In this document: positions 11,586 to 21,802 of the stretch, one piece after another
How the letters are laid out: each line of letters starts with the position of its first letter
Numbering within the stretch: position 1 is the first letter of the stretch
Assembly (NCBI RefSeq): GCF_900115075.1
Contig: NZ_FOVG01000002.1
Coordinates: 186,001 to 250,000, forward strand
DNA from: Candidatus Pantoea varia
Lineage (GTDB): Bacteria; Pseudomonadota; Gammaproteobacteria; Enterobacterales; Enterobacteriaceae
DNA length: 64,000 nt
Direction of reading: 5' to 3'
The notes under the pieces: generated by a model
Databases searched by the model: none
The model's input: only the letters and a program-made list of their open reading frames with translations
Told to the model about the DNA's origin: nothing
Made by a program: the position numbers and the translations under genes

Positions 11586-11611
11586 AAAGCCCCGAATATT
11601 CGGGGTTTTTT
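11586..11611 (+). terminator. Terminator between metY and rimP
   Basis: Stem CCCCGAA/TTCGGGG with a 2-base centre and T6. It lies inside the metY-nusA transcription unit and probably separates part of the tRNA transcript from the downstream operon. The 11459-11670 gap holds nothing else clear. Confidence 0.82.
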
Positions 11612-11670
11612 GTTATTAGCGAATCGTAATACTGGGCTATAGGCCCTTTTTTTATGTCTTGGGGGTGGGC

Positions 11671-12123
11671 TTGTCCACATTAGAGCAAAAATTGACAGAG
11701 TTGGTATCGGCTCCCGTAGAAGCGCTGGGTTACGAACTGGTTGGAATTGAATTCGTTCGTAGTCGCACATCTATCCTGCGCATCTATATTGATAGTGAAG
11801 ATGGCATCAATGTCGATGATTGCGCCGATGTCAGCCACCAGGTAAGTGCGGTAATGGATGTAGAAGATCCTATTACGGTACCTTACAACCTTGAAGTCTC
11901 TTCACCGGGACTCGATCGTCCTCTGTTCACCGCAGAACACTACACCCGCTTTATGGGTGAAGAAGTGAGTCTGGTGTTGCGTATGGCCGTTCAGAACCGC
12001 CGTAAATGGCAGGGAACCATCAAGTCAGTTGATGGCGAGATGATCACGGTGCACGTTGAGGGTAGCGATGAAGTGTTCGCGCTGAGTAATATTCAGAAAG
12101 CGAACCTGGTCCCCCACTTTTAA
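11671..12123 (+). CDS. rimP: Ribosome maturation factor RimP
   Basis: Needed for 30S subunit maturation. The start chosen is TTG 11671 ([12 protein letters not shown]), which gives 150 aa, the E. coli length; the GTG four codons upstream has no better ribosome binding site. Conserved stretches include [31 protein letters not shown] and [14 protein letters not shown] at the C-terminus. It is the first protein gene of the nusA-infB operon, and nusA starts 24 nt after its stop. Confidence 0.95.
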   Translation: MSTLEQKLTELVSAPVEALGYELVGIEFVRSRTSILRIYIDSEDGINVDDCADVSHQVSAVMDVEDPITVPYNLEVSSPGLDRPLFTAEHYTRFMGEEVSLVLRMAVQNRRKWQGTIKSVDGEMITVHVEGSDEVFALSNIQKANLVPHF

Positions 12124-12147
12124 AAGTCCGGATTGAGGCTAACCAGG

Positions 12148-13635
12148 ATGAACAAAGAGATCTTAGCTGTTGTAGAAGCCGTTTCTAACGAAAAAGCCCT
12201 GCCGCGTGAGAAAATCTTCGAAGCGCTGGAGAGCGCGCTGGCGACTGCGACCAAGAAAAAGTACGAGCAGGAAATCGAGGTACGCGTCAGCATTGATCGC
12301 CGCAGTGGCGATTTCGATACTTTCCGCCGCTGGGAAATCGTTGATGAGGTGACACAGCCGACGCGCGAGATCACGCTGGATGCGGCCCGCTTCGAAGATG
12401 AAGCATTCAATCTGGGCGAATATGTTGAAGATCAGATTGAATCGGTCACTTTTGACCGTATCACCACCCAGACTGCTAAGCAGGTTATCGTGCAAAAAGT
12501 GCGCGAAGCTGAGCGCGCAATGGTGGTTGATCAGTTCCGTCAGCATGAAGGCGAAATTATTACTGGCGTGGTGAAGAAAGTTAACCGCGACAATATTTCC
12601 CTCGACTTAGGCAGCAACGCCGAAGCCGTCATCATGCGCGAAGATATGCTGCCGCGTGAAAACTTCCGTCCAGGCGACCGTATTCGTGGCGTACTCTACT
12701 CTGTACGTCCGGAAGCGCGTGGCGCGCAGCTGTTCGTGACGCGTTCCAAACCGGAAATGCTGATTGAACTGTTTCGCATTGAGGTGCCAGAAATTGGCGA
12801 AGAACTGATTGAAATTAAAGCCGCTGCCCGTGATCCAGGTTCGCGCGCTAAAATTGCAGTCAAAACCAACGACAAACGTATCGATCCCGTCGGTGCCTGT
12901 GTGGGCATGCGCGGCGCGCGTGTTCAGGCAGTTTCCAGTGAACTGGGCGGCGAGCGTATCGATATCGTGCTGTGGGACGATAACCCGGCGCAGTTTGTTA
13001 TTAACGCCATGGCTCCGGCCGATGTGGCGTCAATCGTGGTTGATGAAGATAATCACACCATGGATATCGCCGTAGAAGCTGGCAATCTGGCTCAGGCGAT
13101 CGGCCGTAACGGCCAAAACGTGCGTCTCGCTTCGCAGCTGAGTGGCTGGGAGCTGAACGTGATGACCGTCGATGATCTGCAGGCTAAGCATCAGGCTGAA
13201 GCCCATGCAGCGATCGATATGTTCACTAAGCATCTCGACATCGACGAAGAGTTCGCCACCGTACTGGTGGAAGAGGGCTTCTCCTCGCTGGAAGAGCTGG
13301 CATACGTGCCAATCAACGAGCTGCTGGAAGTCGACGGTCTCGACGAAGAGACCATTGAAGCCCTGCGTGAACGAGCAAAAAATGCGTTAACCACCCTGGC
13401 ACTGGCGAAAGAAGAGAGTCTTGGAAATCAGGAGCCCGCTGAGGATCTTCTGAATCTTGAAGGCCTCGATCGTGCGCTGGCGTTCCGCCTGGCGTCGAAA
13501 GGCGTTTGCACGCTGGAAGATCTCGCTGAGCAAGGTGTTGACGATCTGACGGATATTGAAGGCATGTCTGATGAACAGGCCGGCGCGCTGATTATGGCCG
13601 CACGTAATATCTGCTGGTTCGGCGATGACGCGTAA
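12148..13635 (+). CDS. nusA: Transcription termination/antitermination factor NusA
   Basis: Binds RNA polymerase and modulates pausing, termination and antitermination. The start is ATG 12148 ([16 protein letters not shown]) with GAGG upstream, giving 495 aa as in E. coli; the frame opens five codons earlier from a TTG without support. Domains in order: N-terminal RNAP-binding (1-125), S1 (135-200), KH1 ([17 protein letters not shown]), KH2 ([13 protein letters not shown]), then two acidic repeats with helix-hairpin-helix features (350-495). Confidence 0.97.
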   Translation: MNKEILAVVEAVSNEKALPREKIFEALESALATATKKKYEQEIEVRVSIDRRSGDFDTFRRWEIVDEVTQPTREITLDAARFEDEAFNLGEYVEDQIESVTFDRITTQTAKQVIVQKVREAERAMVVDQFRQHEGEIITGVVKKVNRDNISLDLGSNAEAVIMREDMLPRENFRPGDRIRGVLYSVRPEARGAQLFVTRSKPEMLIELFRIEVPEIGEELIEIKAAARDPGSRAKIAVKTNDKRIDPVGACVGMRGARVQAVSSELGGERIDIVLWDDNPAQFVINAMAPADVASIVVDEDNHTMDIAVEAGNLAQAIGRNGQNVRLASQLSGWELNVMTVDDLQAKHQAEAHAAIDMFTKHLDIDEEFATVLVEEGFSSLEELAYVPINELLEVDGLDEETIEALRERAKNALTTLALAKEESLGNQEPAEDLLNLEGLDRALAFRLASKGVCTLEDLAEQGVDDLTDIEGMSDEQAGALIMAARNICWFGDDA

Positions 13636-13652
13636 TAACAGGAAGGAACAGC

Positions 13653-16346
13653 ATGACAGATGTAACCGTAAAATCGCTGGCCGCAGAAATTCAGACTCCG
13701 GTCGATCGCCTGGTACAGCAATTTGCTGATGCGGGGATCCCTAAGTCTGAAAATGACGCGGTGACCCAGCAAGAGAAAGAAACCTTACTATCTCATCTGA
13801 ACCGTGAACACGGTCAGGTCGGTTCAGCTAAGCTGACGCTGCAGCGTAAAACGCGCAGCACCTTGAATATTCCAGGCACCGGGGGTAAAAGTAAGTCGGT
13901 GCAAATTGAAGTCCGCAAAAAGCGTACCTATGTGAAAGGTGATGCAGAGTCTGAGCAAGCTCAGGCCGAAGCAGAAGCCGAGGCGCAGCGTGAAGCGGAA
14001 GAGCAGGCGCAACGCGAGGCTGAAGAAAAAGCCCGTCGCGAAGCTGAACAGAAAGCGCAACGTGAAGCCGAAGACAAAGCCAGGCGCGAAGCCGCTGATA
14101 AGGCCAAACGTGCAGCAGCGGAAAATGACAAAGTGACAAATCAACCTACCGACGAAGTGACCAGGGCTGCGCAATCTGACAAAGCCCGTCGCGAAGCTGA
14201 AGCTGCCGAACTGAAGCGTAAAGCTGAAGAAGAAGCCCGCCGTAAGCTCGAAGAGGCTGCCCGCCTCGTAGCCGAAGAAGCCCGCCGTCTGGCTGAAGAG
14301 AAATCAGCTGAATGGGAAAAACCGGAAGAAGAAGATAAAGGCGACTATCACGTCACCACTTCGACCCATGCCCGTCAGGCAGAAGACGAAAACGACCGTC
14401 AGGTTGAAGCAGGCCGTGCGCGTGCGCGCACGACGGCTAAAGCTGCGCGTCCGGCGAAAAAAGGCAACAAACATTCTGAAGCCAAAACTGACCGTGAAGA
14501 AGCGCGTGCGCAGGTTCGTGGCGGTAAAGGCGGTAAGCATCGCAAACCTAGCGCACTGCAGCAGGGCTTCAACAAGCCAGCGCAGGCCGTTAACCGCGAT
14601 GTTGTGATTGGCGAAACCATCACCGTAGCCGAACTGGCTAACAAAATGGCGGTGAAAGGTTCTCTGGTCATTAAAGCGATGATGAAGATGGGCGCCATGG
14701 CGACTATCAACCAGGTCATCGACCAGGAAACTGCACAGCTCGTTGCCGAAGAGATGGGCCACAAAGTGACCCTGCGTCGTGAGAACGAGCTGGAAGAAGC
14801 GGTAATGGACGATCGTGATACTGATGCGGCGCAGGAGTCTCGTGCTCCGGTTGTCACCATCATGGGTCACGTCGACCACGGTAAAACGTCCCTGCTGGAC
14901 TATATTCGCTCCACCAAAATCGCCTCTGGCGAAGCGGGCGGCATTACTCAGCACATCGGTGCTTACCACGTCGAAACCGACACCGGTATGGTCACCTTCC
15001 TGGATACCCCGGGCCACGCCGCGTTTACCGCGATGCGTGCACGTGGTGCGCAGGCGACCGACATCGTTATCCTGGTTGTCGCAGCGGACGATGGCGTGAT
15101 GCCACAGACCATCGAAGCTATTCAGCATGCTAAAGCCGCTAAAGTGCCGGTTGTCGTTGCAGTGAACAAGTGCGATAAGCCAGAAGCGGATCCGGATCGT
15201 GTTAAAAACGAACTGACTCAGTACGGAATCATTCCGGAAGAGTGGGGCGGCGAAAACATGTTCGTTAATGTCTCTGCGAAAGCGGGTACCGGCATTGATG
15301 ACCTGTTAAACGCTATCCTGCTGCAGGCTGAAGTACTGGAACTGACTGCTATCCGTGAAGGTATGGCGAGCGGCGTGGTTATCGAATCGTTCCTCGACAA
15401 AGGTCGTGGTCCGGTTGCAACCGTGCTGGTACGTGAAGGTACACTGAACAAAGGCGACATCGTTCTCTGTGGTTTCGAATATGGCCGTGTTCGTGCAATG
15501 CGTGACGAACTGGGTCGCGAAGTCATGGAAGCGGGTCCGTCTATCCCGGTTGAGATTCTGGGCCTGTCCGGCGTGCCGGCTGCGGGTGATGAAGCGACCG
15601 TGGTTCGTGACGAGAAGAAAGCACGTGAAGTTGCGCTCTATCGTCAGGGCAAATTCCGCGAAGTTAAACTGGCACGCCAGCAGAAATCTAAGCTTGAGAA
15701 CATGTTTGCTAACATGACCGAAGGCGAAGTTTCTGAACTGAACATCGTGATGAAAGCTGACGTTCAGGGTTCTGTGGAGGCGATCTCCGACTCCCTGCTG
15801 AAACTCTCCACCGACGAAGTGAAGGTGAAGATTGTTGGTTCAGGTGTTGGCGGGATTACCGAAACCGACGCAACGCTGGCCGCTGCTTCGAACGCCATCC
15901 TGATTGGCTTCAACGTCCGTGCCGATGCCTCTGCGCGTCGCGTCATCGATGCTGAAAGCCTGGATCTGCGTTACTACTCAGTCATCTATAACCTGATTGA
16001 TGAAGTTAAAGCGGCGATGAGCGGCATGCTGGCACCAGAGTACAAACAGCAGATCATTGGTCTGGCTGCAGTGCGCGACGTGTTCAAATCACCGAAGTTT
16101 GGCGCGATTGCCGGTTGTATGGTGACGGAAGGCAACATCAAACGTCACAATCCAATCCGTGTCCTGCGTGACAACGTGGTGATTTACGAAGGCGAGCTGG
16201 AATCTCTGCGTCGCTTTAAAGATGACGTCAACGAAGTGCGTAACGGCATGGAGTGCGGTATCGGCGTGAAGAACTACAACGACGTTCGCGTTGGCGATAT
16301 GATCGAAGTGTTTGAAATCATCGAAATTAAACGCACCATCGAGTAA
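13653..16346 (+). CDS. infB: Translation initiation factor IF-2
   Basis: GTPase that brings fMet-tRNA to the 30S subunit. It is 897 aa. The IF2_N module is at the start. A long charged helix rich in Glu, Ala, Arg and Lys spans about residues 95-215. A second IF2_N-like module lies near 320, followed by the G domain with [17 protein letters not shown] and NKCD, and then domains II-IV. GTG codons at positions 161 and 169 correspond to the region where E. coli starts the shorter IF2-2 and IF2-3 forms, though no strong ribosome binding site precedes them here. It is followed by rbfA. Confidence 0.97.
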   Translation: MTDVTVKSLAAEIQTPVDRLVQQFADAGIPKSENDAVTQQEKETLLSHLNREHGQVGSAKLTLQRKTRSTLNIPGTGGKSKSVQIEVRKKRTYVKGDAESEQAQAEAEAEAQREAEEQAQREAEEKARREAEQKAQREAEDKARREAADKAKRAAAENDKVTNQPTDEVTRAAQSDKARREAEAAELKRKAEEEARRKLEEAARLVAEEARRLAEEKSAEWEKPEEEDKGDYHVTTSTHARQAEDENDRQVEAGRARARTTAKAARPAKKGNKHSEAKTDREEARAQVRGGKGGKHRKPSALQQGFNKPAQAVNRDVVIGETITVAELANKMAVKGSLVIKAMMKMGAMATINQVIDQETAQLVAEEMGHKVTLRRENELEEAVMDDRDTDAAQESRAPVVTIMGHVDHGKTSLLDYIRSTKIASGEAGGITQHIGAYHVETDTGMVTFLDTPGHAAFTAMRARGAQATDIVILVVAADDGVMPQTIEAIQHAKAAKVPVVVAVNKCDKPEADPDRVKNELTQYGIIPEEWGGENMFVNVSAKAGTGIDDLLNAILLQAEVLELTAIREGMASGVVIESFLDKGRGPVATVLVREGTLNKGDIVLCGFEYGRVRAMRDELGREVMEAGPSIPVEILGLSGVPAAGDEATVVRDEKKAREVALYRQGKFREVKLARQQKSKLENMFANMTEGEVSELNIVMKADVQGSVEAISDSLLKLSTDEVKVKIVGSGVGGITETDATLAAASNAILIGFNVRADASARRVIDAESLDLRYYSVIYNLIDEVKAAMSGMLAPEYKQQIIGLAAVRDVFKSPKFGAIAGCMVTEGNIKRHNPIRVLRDNVVIYEGELESLRRFKDDVNEVRNGMECGIGVKNYNDVRVGDMIEVFEIIEIKRTIE

Positions 16347-16411
16347 TAGACTGCTGATGTGTTGCAATTTGGGAGGCCTCTGGCCTCCCGAATTATTTGG
16401 GAGAAATAATG

Positions 16412-16819
16412 ATGGCGAAAGAATTTGGTCGCCCGCAGCGCGTTTCACAAGAGCTGCAGAAAGAGATTGCGATGATCCTGCAACGTGAGATCAAAGATCC
16501 CCGTCTTGGCATGATGGTCACCGTATCCGGCGTTGAAGTGTCACGCGATCTCGCCTATGCAAAAGTGTTCGTCACTTTCCTTAACGACAAAGATGAAGAA
16601 GCGATTAAACATGGCCTGAAAGCGCTAAAAGAAGCGTCAGGTTATATCCGCATTCTGCTGGGCAAAGCGATGCGTCTGCGTATCGTGCCTGAGCTGACCT
16701 TCTTCTACGACAACTCGTTAGTGGAAGGGATGCGCATGTCCAATCTCGTCACCAGCGTCGTGAAGAACGATGCTGAGCGCCGTGGCCCCGACGCTACGGG
16801 CGATGACGAGGAGGCGTAA
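16412..16819 (+). CDS. rbfA: 30S ribosome-binding factor RbfA
   Basis: KH-fold cold-shock protein required for 16S rRNA 5'-end maturation. The start [16 protein letters not shown] at 16412 gives 135 aa. An ATG directly before it (16409) would add one Met, and GGGAG upstream fits either. Core stretches are [23 protein letters not shown] and [21 protein letters not shown]. The stop TAA shares its last base with the truB ATG (TAATG), implying coupling. Confidence 0.95.
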   Translation: MAKEFGRPQRVSQELQKEIAMILQREIKDPRLGMMVTVSGVEVSRDLAYAKVFVTFLNDKDEEAIKHGLKALKEASGYIRILLGKAMRLRIVPELTFFYDNSLVEGMRMSNLVTSVVKNDAERRGPDATGDDEEA

Positions 16820-17763
16820 TGAGTCGTCCGCGTCGTCGCGGTCGCGACGTCCATGGCGTGTTGTTGCTGGATAAGCCACAAGGCGTCTCGTCGAATGATG
16901 TCCTGCAGAAAGTGAAGCGTATCTTTAACGCCAATCGCGCAGGACATACCGGCGCGCTTGATCCTCTGGCGACCGGCATGTTGCCGATCTGCCTGGGTGA
17001 AGCGACCAAGTTTTCGCAGTATCTGCTGGATTCCGACAAACGCTACCGCGTGATTGCCCGACTGGGTGAGCGTACGGACACATCAGACGCCGATGGCAAC
17101 ATTGTGCAGACGCGTCCGGTCAGCTTCAGTCAGGCCGATCTGGACAGCGCCCTCGAGAGCTTCCGTGGCGAAACGCTACAGGTGCCTTCGATGTTTTCGG
17201 CGCTGAAGCATCAGGGTCGTCCGCTGTATGAATATGCGCGTCAGGGCATCGTCATTGAGCGTGAACCCCGTCCAATTACTGTCTATGAGCTGCAGTTTAT
17301 TCGCTGGCAGGATAATGAGCTGGAGCTGGAAATTCACTGCTCCAAAGGCACCTATATCCGCACCATCATCGATGATCTGGGCGAAAAGCTGGGATGTGGA
17401 GCGCATGTCATCATGCTGCGTCGCGTACAGGTTGCGCGTTATCCCTATGAAAGGATGGTGACGCTGGAACAACTCAACGCCCTGCTGACGGAAGCGACGG
17501 AAGCCGGTATCCCACTGGAGACACAGCTCGATCCGCTGTTGTTGCCGATGGACAGCCCCGCCTCTGATTTCCCTGAGGTGAATATCCCGACTGTCGTGGC
17601 AGATTTTTTCCGCCAGGGTCAGCCGGTGCAGGCCAGCAATGCGCCTGCGCAGGGACTGGTCAGAGTATCAGAAGGCGAAGCGCGTAAGTTTATCGGCATG
17701 GCAGAAATCGCTGATGATGGCCGTCTTGCGCCACGTCGTTTAGTGGTTGAGTATCAGGATTAA
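16819..17763 (+). CDS. truB: tRNA pseudouridine(55) synthase TruB
   Basis: Isomerises U55 in the T-loop of all tRNAs. It is 314 aa. The catalytic Asp is D48 in [15 protein letters not shown], and the [13 protein letters not shown] motif and the C-terminal PUA-like region follow. It is coupled to rbfA by a one-base overlap. A 131-bp gap with its own promoter leads to rpsO. Confidence 0.97.
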   Translation: MSRPRRRGRDVHGVLLLDKPQGVSSNDVLQKVKRIFNANRAGHTGALDPLATGMLPICLGEATKFSQYLLDSDKRYRVIARLGERTDTSDADGNIVQTRPVSFSQADLDSALESFRGETLQVPSMFSALKHQGRPLYEYARQGIVIEREPRPITVYELQFIRWQDNELELEIHCSKGTYIRTIIDDLGEKLGCGAHVIMLRRVQVARYPYERMVTLEQLNALLTEATEAGIPLETQLDPLLLPMDSPASDFPEVNIPTVVADFFRQGQPVQASNAPAQGLVRVSEGEARKFIGMAEIADDGRLAPRRLVVEYQD

Positions 17764-17794
17764 GCCGGGCGTTCACTTTTCGCTGATGGGGCAT

Positions 17795-17823
17795 TTGCGT
17801 TGCTATCGGGCGCAGAGTAGAAT
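17795..17823 (+). promoter_or_regulatory. Promoter of rpsO
   Basis: -35 TTGCGT (17795-17800) and -10 TAGAAT (17818-17823) with a 17-bp spacer. Transcription would begin near 17830 and leave a leader of about 65 nt before rpsO, the region where S15 represses its own translation in E. coli. Confidence 0.72.
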
Positions 17824-17894
17824 AGCGCGGCTTTAAAGCGGGATGCTGAATTAGAGATCGGCACCCATACATTCATTTATTACTGGAGTTTATT

Positions 17895-18164
17895 ATGTCT
17901 CTAAGCGTAGAAGCTAAAGCAGAGATCGTTGCTAAATATGGCCGTGGTGCTAACGACAGCGGTTCAACCGAAGTTCAGGTTGCCCTGTTGACCGCGCAGA
18001 TTACCCATCTGCAGGGTCACTTCTCTGAGCACAAAAAAGACCACCACAGCCGCCGCGGTCTGCTGCGCATGGTATCTCAGCGTCGTAAGCTGCTGGACTA
18101 CCTGAAGCGTAAAGACGTTGCACGCTACAGCAGCCTGATCGAAAGTCTCGGTCTGCGTCGCTAA
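17895..18164 (+). CDS. rpsO: 30S ribosomal protein S15
   Basis: Primary 16S rRNA-binding protein of the 30S platform. It is 89 aa, beginning [16 protein letters not shown], with rRNA-contact stretches [20 protein letters not shown] and [16 protein letters not shown] lies 7-8 nt before the ATG. It is the last ribosomal gene before pnp, the same order as E. coli. Confidence 0.98.
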   Translation: MSLSVEAKAEIVAKYGRGANDSGSTEVQVALLTAQITHLQGHFSEHKKDHHSRRGLLRMVSQRRKLLDYLKRKDVARYSSLIESLGLRR

Positions 18165-18172
18165 GTCTGAAG

Positions 18173-18231
18173 AATCTGATCGTCGGGGCATTATGCGGGC
18201 TTTTGCACTGTGTGCAGCTTACGATCAGATT
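18173..18231 (+). repeat. Inverted repeat just after rpsO
   Basis: AATCTGATCGT (18173-18183) is the exact reverse complement of ACGATCAGATT (18221-18231), enclosing 37 nt. In the rpsO-pnp transcript it would form an 11-bp stem nine nt past the rpsO stop. It may be a decay or processing element; no T-tract follows. Confidence 0.5.
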
Positions 18232-18250
18232 TGTGCGAGTTTCGTGAAGA

Positions 18251-18274
18251 GGGGGCCTTTATGGCCCCTTTTTT
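18251..18274 (+). terminator. rpsO terminator
   Basis: Stem GGGGCC/GGCCCC with loop TTTAT and a T6 tail. By position it matches the partial terminator between rpsO and pnp in E. coli. Confidence 0.85.
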
Positions 18275-18313
18275 CGAGCAATCGGCAGCAATCCGGTCCA
18301 AACTGATGTATTG

Positions 18314-18343
18314 TTGCTTAGTGTGATCTTTAGTTTGCAGAAT
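18314..18343 (+). promoter_or_regulatory. Probable pnp promoter
   Basis: TTGCTT (18314-18319) and CAGAAT (18338-18343) with an 18-bp spacer, lying just upstream of the RNase III leader stem. The sequence match is moderate; the position fits the second pnp promoter of E. coli. Confidence 0.45.
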
Positions 18344-18347
18344 TTCG

Positions 18348-18402
18348 CGCGGCTAATGAGAGGCTTTACCGCAGGGGCGGTCGAGGGTTGTCATTAGTCG
18401 CG
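18348..18402 (+). promoter_or_regulatory. pnp leader stem, RNase III/PNPase autoregulation
   Basis: CGCGGCTAATGA (18348-18359) pairs with TCATTAGTCGCG (18391-18402) with one G-U wobble, giving a 12-bp stem. In E. coli the equivalent double-stranded leader is cut by RNase III and then degraded by PNPase to repress its own mRNA. The position, 72 nt before the pnp start, and the structure support the same role here. Confidence 0.75.
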
Positions 18403-18474
18403 AGGATGCAACTGAAGATTGGTAATCAATGGCGGGCTACAGATAGCCATGCCCCGAAGTTAAGGACTTTGATT

Positions 18475-20610
18475 TTGCTGAATCCGATCGTACGCAAATT
18501 CCAATATGGTCAACATACCGTCACGCTGGAAACCGGCATGATGGCTCGCCAGGCGACAGCCGCTGTGATGGTGAGCATGGACGATACTGCAGTGTTCGTC
18601 ACTGTTGTAGGTCAGAAAAAATCTAAACCAGGTCAGGACTTCTTCCCACTGACCGTGAACTATCAGGAGCGTACTTACGCTGCTGGTCGTATCCCAGGCA
18701 GCTTCTTCCGTCGTGAAGGCCGTCCAAGCGAAGGCGAAACCCTGATTTCGCGTCTGATTGACCGCCCGATTCGTCCGCTGTTCCCGGAAGGTTTTGTTAA
18801 CGAAGTTCAGGTTATTGCAACCGTGGTTTCTGTAAACCCACAGGTTCACCCTGACATCGTTGCAATGATTGGTGCCTCTGCTGCGCTGGCACTTTCTGGT
18901 CTGCCGTTCAATGGCCCGATTGGCTCTGCACGCGTGGGTTACATCAACGATCAATATGTCCTGAACCCAACCGCCGATGAGCTGAAACAGTCTCGTCTGG
19001 ATCTGGTTGTTGCCGGTACGCAGAATGCCGTTCTGATGGTTGAATCTGAAGCTGAGATCCTGTCAGAAGAGCAGATGCTGGGCGCAGTGGTCTTTGGTCA
19101 CGACCAGCAGCAGATCGTTATCGAAAACATCAATGCCCTGGTTGCTGAAGCTGGCAAACCACGCTGGGACTGGCAGCCAGAAGCCGCCAATACCGCACTG
19201 ATTTCACGTGTTGCTGCCCTTGCAGAAGCGCGCATCAGCGATGCTTACCGCATCACTGACAAGCAGGAGCGTTACACGCAGGTTGGCGTCATCAAAGACG
19301 AAACCATTGCTGCGCTGCTGGCTGAAGATGAAACGCTGGATGGTTCAGAAATCGGCGACATCGTGCATAGCCTCGAAAAAACCGTCGTGCGTACCCGTAT
19401 CCTGAATGGCGAGCCACGTATTGATGGCCGTGAAAAAGATATGATCCGCGGTCTGGACGTGCGTACTGGCGTATTGCCACGTACTCATGGTTCATCACTG
19501 TTTACCCGTGGTGAGACGCAGGCACTGGTTACGGCAACGCTGGGTACCACCCGCGATGCACAGAACCTGGATGAGCTGATGGGCGAACGTACCGACAGCT
19601 TCCTGTTCCATTACAACTTCCCTCCATACTCTGTCGGCGAAACCGGCATGGTAGGCTCGCCGAAGCGTCGTGAGATTGGTCACGGTCGTCTGGCGAAGCG
19701 CGGCGTGTTAGCGGTAATGCCAAAAGCGGAAGATTTCCCTTACACCATCCGTGTGGTATCTGAAATCACCGAATCTAACGGCTCTTCTTCAATGGCCTCT
19801 GTCTGTGGTGCCTCACTGGCGCTGATGGATGCAGGCGTGCCAATCAAAGCCGCTGTTGCCGGTATCGCGATGGGTCTGGTTAAAGAAGATGAGAAGTTTG
19901 TCGTTCTGTCTGACATCCTGGGCGATGAAGATCACCTGGGCGACATGGACTTCAAAGTAGCCGGTAGCCGTGAAGGTATCACCGCGCTGCAGATGGACAT
20001 CAAAATCGAAGGCATCACGCGTGAAATCATGCAGGAAGCACTGAACCAGGCCAGAGGTGCGCGTCTGCACATTCTGGGCGTCATGGAACAGGCTATCAGC
20101 ACACCACGTACTGAGATTTCTGAATTTGCGCCACGCATCTACACCATCAAAATCAGCTCTGACAAGATTAAAGATGTGATCGGTAAAGGCGGCTCAGTGA
20201 TTCGTGCACTGACCGAAGAGACCGGCACAACGATTGAAATCGAAGATGACGGCACCGTGAAAATCGCAGCGACCGACGGTCTGAAAGCGAAAGAAGCGAT
20301 TCGTCGTATCGAAGAGATTACCGCAGAGATCGAAGTGGGCCGCGTTTACAGTGGTAAAGTGACTCGTATCGTTGATTTCGGTGCCTTCGTCGCTATCGGC
20401 GGTGGCAAAGAAGGTCTGGTTCACATTTCACAAATCGCGGATAAGCGCGTTGAGAAAGTCACTGACTATCTGCAGATGGGTCAGGAAGTGCCGGTTAAGG
20501 TGATGGAAGTTGATCGCCAGGGCCGCGTACGTCTGAGCATCAAAGAAGCGACAGAATCTAAGCCGCAGACTGAAGAAGCTGCAGCGGTGATTACGCCTGA
20601 AGCTGAGTAA
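18475..20610 (+). CDS. pnp: Polynucleotide phosphorylase
   Basis: 3'-to-5' phosphorolytic exoribonuclease and degradosome component. The start is TTG 18475 ([15 protein letters not shown]) with AAGGA 8 nt upstream; this gives 711 aa, equal to E. coli, while the frame is open 29 codons further upstream. Two RNase PH domains are linked by an all-helical segment. They are followed by the KH domain ([16 protein letters not shown] near residue 565) and the S1 domain ([20 protein letters not shown]). The leader carries the RNase III stem. Confidence 0.97.
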   Translation: MLNPIVRKFQYGQHTVTLETGMMARQATAAVMVSMDDTAVFVTVVGQKKSKPGQDFFPLTVNYQERTYAAGRIPGSFFRREGRPSEGETLISRLIDRPIRPLFPEGFVNEVQVIATVVSVNPQVHPDIVAMIGASAALALSGLPFNGPIGSARVGYINDQYVLNPTADELKQSRLDLVVAGTQNAVLMVESEAEILSEEQMLGAVVFGHDQQQIVIENINALVAEAGKPRWDWQPEAANTALISRVAALAEARISDAYRITDKQERYTQVGVIKDETIAALLAEDETLDGSEIGDIVHSLEKTVVRTRILNGEPRIDGREKDMIRGLDVRTGVLPRTHGSSLFTRGETQALVTATLGTTRDAQNLDELMGERTDSFLFHYNFPPYSVGETGMVGSPKRREIGHGRLAKRGVLAVMPKAEDFPYTIRVVSEITESNGSSSMASVCGASLALMDAGVPIKAAVAGIAMGLVKEDEKFVVLSDILGDEDHLGDMDFKVAGSREGITALQMDIKIEGITREIMQEALNQARGARLHILGVMEQAISTPRTEISEFAPRIYTIKISSDKIKDVIGKGGSVIRALTEETGTTIEIEDDGTVKIAATDGLKAKEAIRRIEEITAEIEVGRVYSGKVTRIVDFGAFVAIGGGKEGLVHISQIADKRVEKVTDYLQMGQEVPVKVMEVDRQGRVRLSIKEATESKPQTEEAAAVITPEAE

Positions 20611-20624
20611 GACGTTGCTGATTT

Positions 20625-20651
20625 GCCCCTCTTTGCCTGGCAGAGAGGGGC
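20625..20651 (+). terminator. Hairpin after pnp
   Basis: GCCCCTCT pairs with AGAGGGGC, 15 nt past the pnp stop, followed by a weak T-rich stretch (GTTTGTAT). A probable intrinsic terminator, though the T-tract is poor. Confidence 0.6.
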
Positions 20652-20739
20652 GTTTGTATCATCGCGAGGGCGGGAATCCTTGTGCACAGCAGGCGGATGA
20701 CAGGATGGTTATCCCAATGTTTGTATTCGGGAGTGGGAA

Positions 20740-21624
20740 ATGAAGCCTTTTCTGCGCTGGTGTTTTGTTGCGACAGCTTTGACGCTGGCAGGATGCAGCA
20801 ACTCCAATTGGCGTAAGAACGAAGTTCTTGCAGTGCCTTTACAGCCCACACTGCAGCAGGAAGTGATACTGGCGCGCATGGAACAAATTCTTGCCAGTCG
20901 CGCTCTCACCGATGATGAACGCGCACAGCTGTTATATGAGCGCGGAGTGTTGTATGATAGTTTAGGTCTGCGGGCATTAGCGCGGAACGATTTTTCGCAA
21001 GCGCTGTCTATAAGACCAGATATGCCCGAAGTGTTTAACTACTTAGGCATATATTTAACGCAGGCGGGCAACTTTGATGCCGCCTATGAAGCGTTTGATT
21101 CTGTACTTGAGCTTGATCCAACTTACAACTATGCGCATTTAAACCGTGGTATCGCCCTCTATTACGGCGGTCGATACAAGTTAGCGCAAGATGATCTGCT
21201 GGCGTTTTATCAAGACGATCCTAACGATCCTTTCCGCAGTCTGTGGCTCTATCTCGTTGAACGTGAGATGGATGTCGACAAGGCAAAAGTCGCGCTTCAA
21301 CAGCGTCACGACAAAGCGGTCAGAGACCAATGGGGATGGAATATTGTCGAGTTCTACCTTGGAGATATCAACGAGAAAACGTTGATGGAAAGTCTCAAGG
21401 AGGACGCAACGGATAACACCTCGCTCGCTGAACATCTCAGTGAAACCAACTTCTATTTAGGTAAGTACTACCTAAGTCTGGGGGAGAAGGACGACGCGAA
21501 AGCGTTGTTCAAACTGGCGGTGGCCAACAACGTCAATAACTTTGTTGAACACCGATACGCATTGTTGGAACTGGCGCAACTCGGCCAGGCACAAGACGAT
21601 TTATCAGAATCTGACCAGCAATAG
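20740..21624 (+). CDS. nlpI: Lipoprotein NlpI, TPR adaptor
   Basis: Outer-membrane lipoprotein that scaffolds peptidoglycan hydrolase complexes and delivers MepS to the protease Prc. It is 294 aa. The signal sequence ends in the lipobox LAGC with the lipidated cysteine at residue 19. TPR repeats follow ([45 protein letters not shown] and further copies). It sits between pnp and deaD as in E. coli. Confidence 0.95.
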   Translation: MKPFLRWCFVATALTLAGCSNSNWRKNEVLAVPLQPTLQQEVILARMEQILASRALTDDERAQLLYERGVLYDSLGLRALARNDFSQALSIRPDMPEVFNYLGIYLTQAGNFDAAYEAFDSVLELDPTYNYAHLNRGIALYYGGRYKLAQDDLLAFYQDDPNDPFRSLWLYLVEREMDVDKAKVALQQRHDKAVRDQWGWNIVEFYLGDINEKTLMESLKEDATDNTSLAEHLSETNFYLGKYYLSLGEKDDAKALFKLAVANNVNNFVEHRYALLELAQLGQAQDDLSESDQQ

Positions 21625-21729
21625 CTGACGAACTTAATTTGCCTGTAAAACCTGTTAAGTCATCATCTTAAAGGATGAAGGCTTTTCTGTTCGTCAAAAC
21701 TTCTAATTTGAGCCGGTTCACACTTTTTG

Positions 21730-21786
21730 ATGAAAATGACTGAAAGTTTTCACGACGAGTTATGTAGACTGGCCGCCGCAATCTAA
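21730..21786 (+). CDS. yrbN: Micro-ORF matching YrbN
   Basis: An 18-codon frame, [18 protein letters not shown], lies between nlpI and deaD. The core [10 protein letters not shown] is what I recall of the E. coli YrbN small protein, which has the same genomic position. Here the frame ends at TAA 21784, 16 nt before the deaD ATG, so it is shorter than the 26-residue E. coli version. A second in-frame ATG is at codon 3. Its role is unknown. A leader peptide that couples ribosomes to deaD translation is one possibility. Confidence 0.65.
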   Translation: MKMTESFHDELCRLAAAI

Positions 21787-21802
21787 GAGGCACGTGTACT
21801 AC

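Noticed and set aside
13940-14340. Repeat-like DNA with many GAAGCNGAA units
   Set aside because: It encodes the charged helical linker of IF-2, which is repetitive in all enterobacteria.
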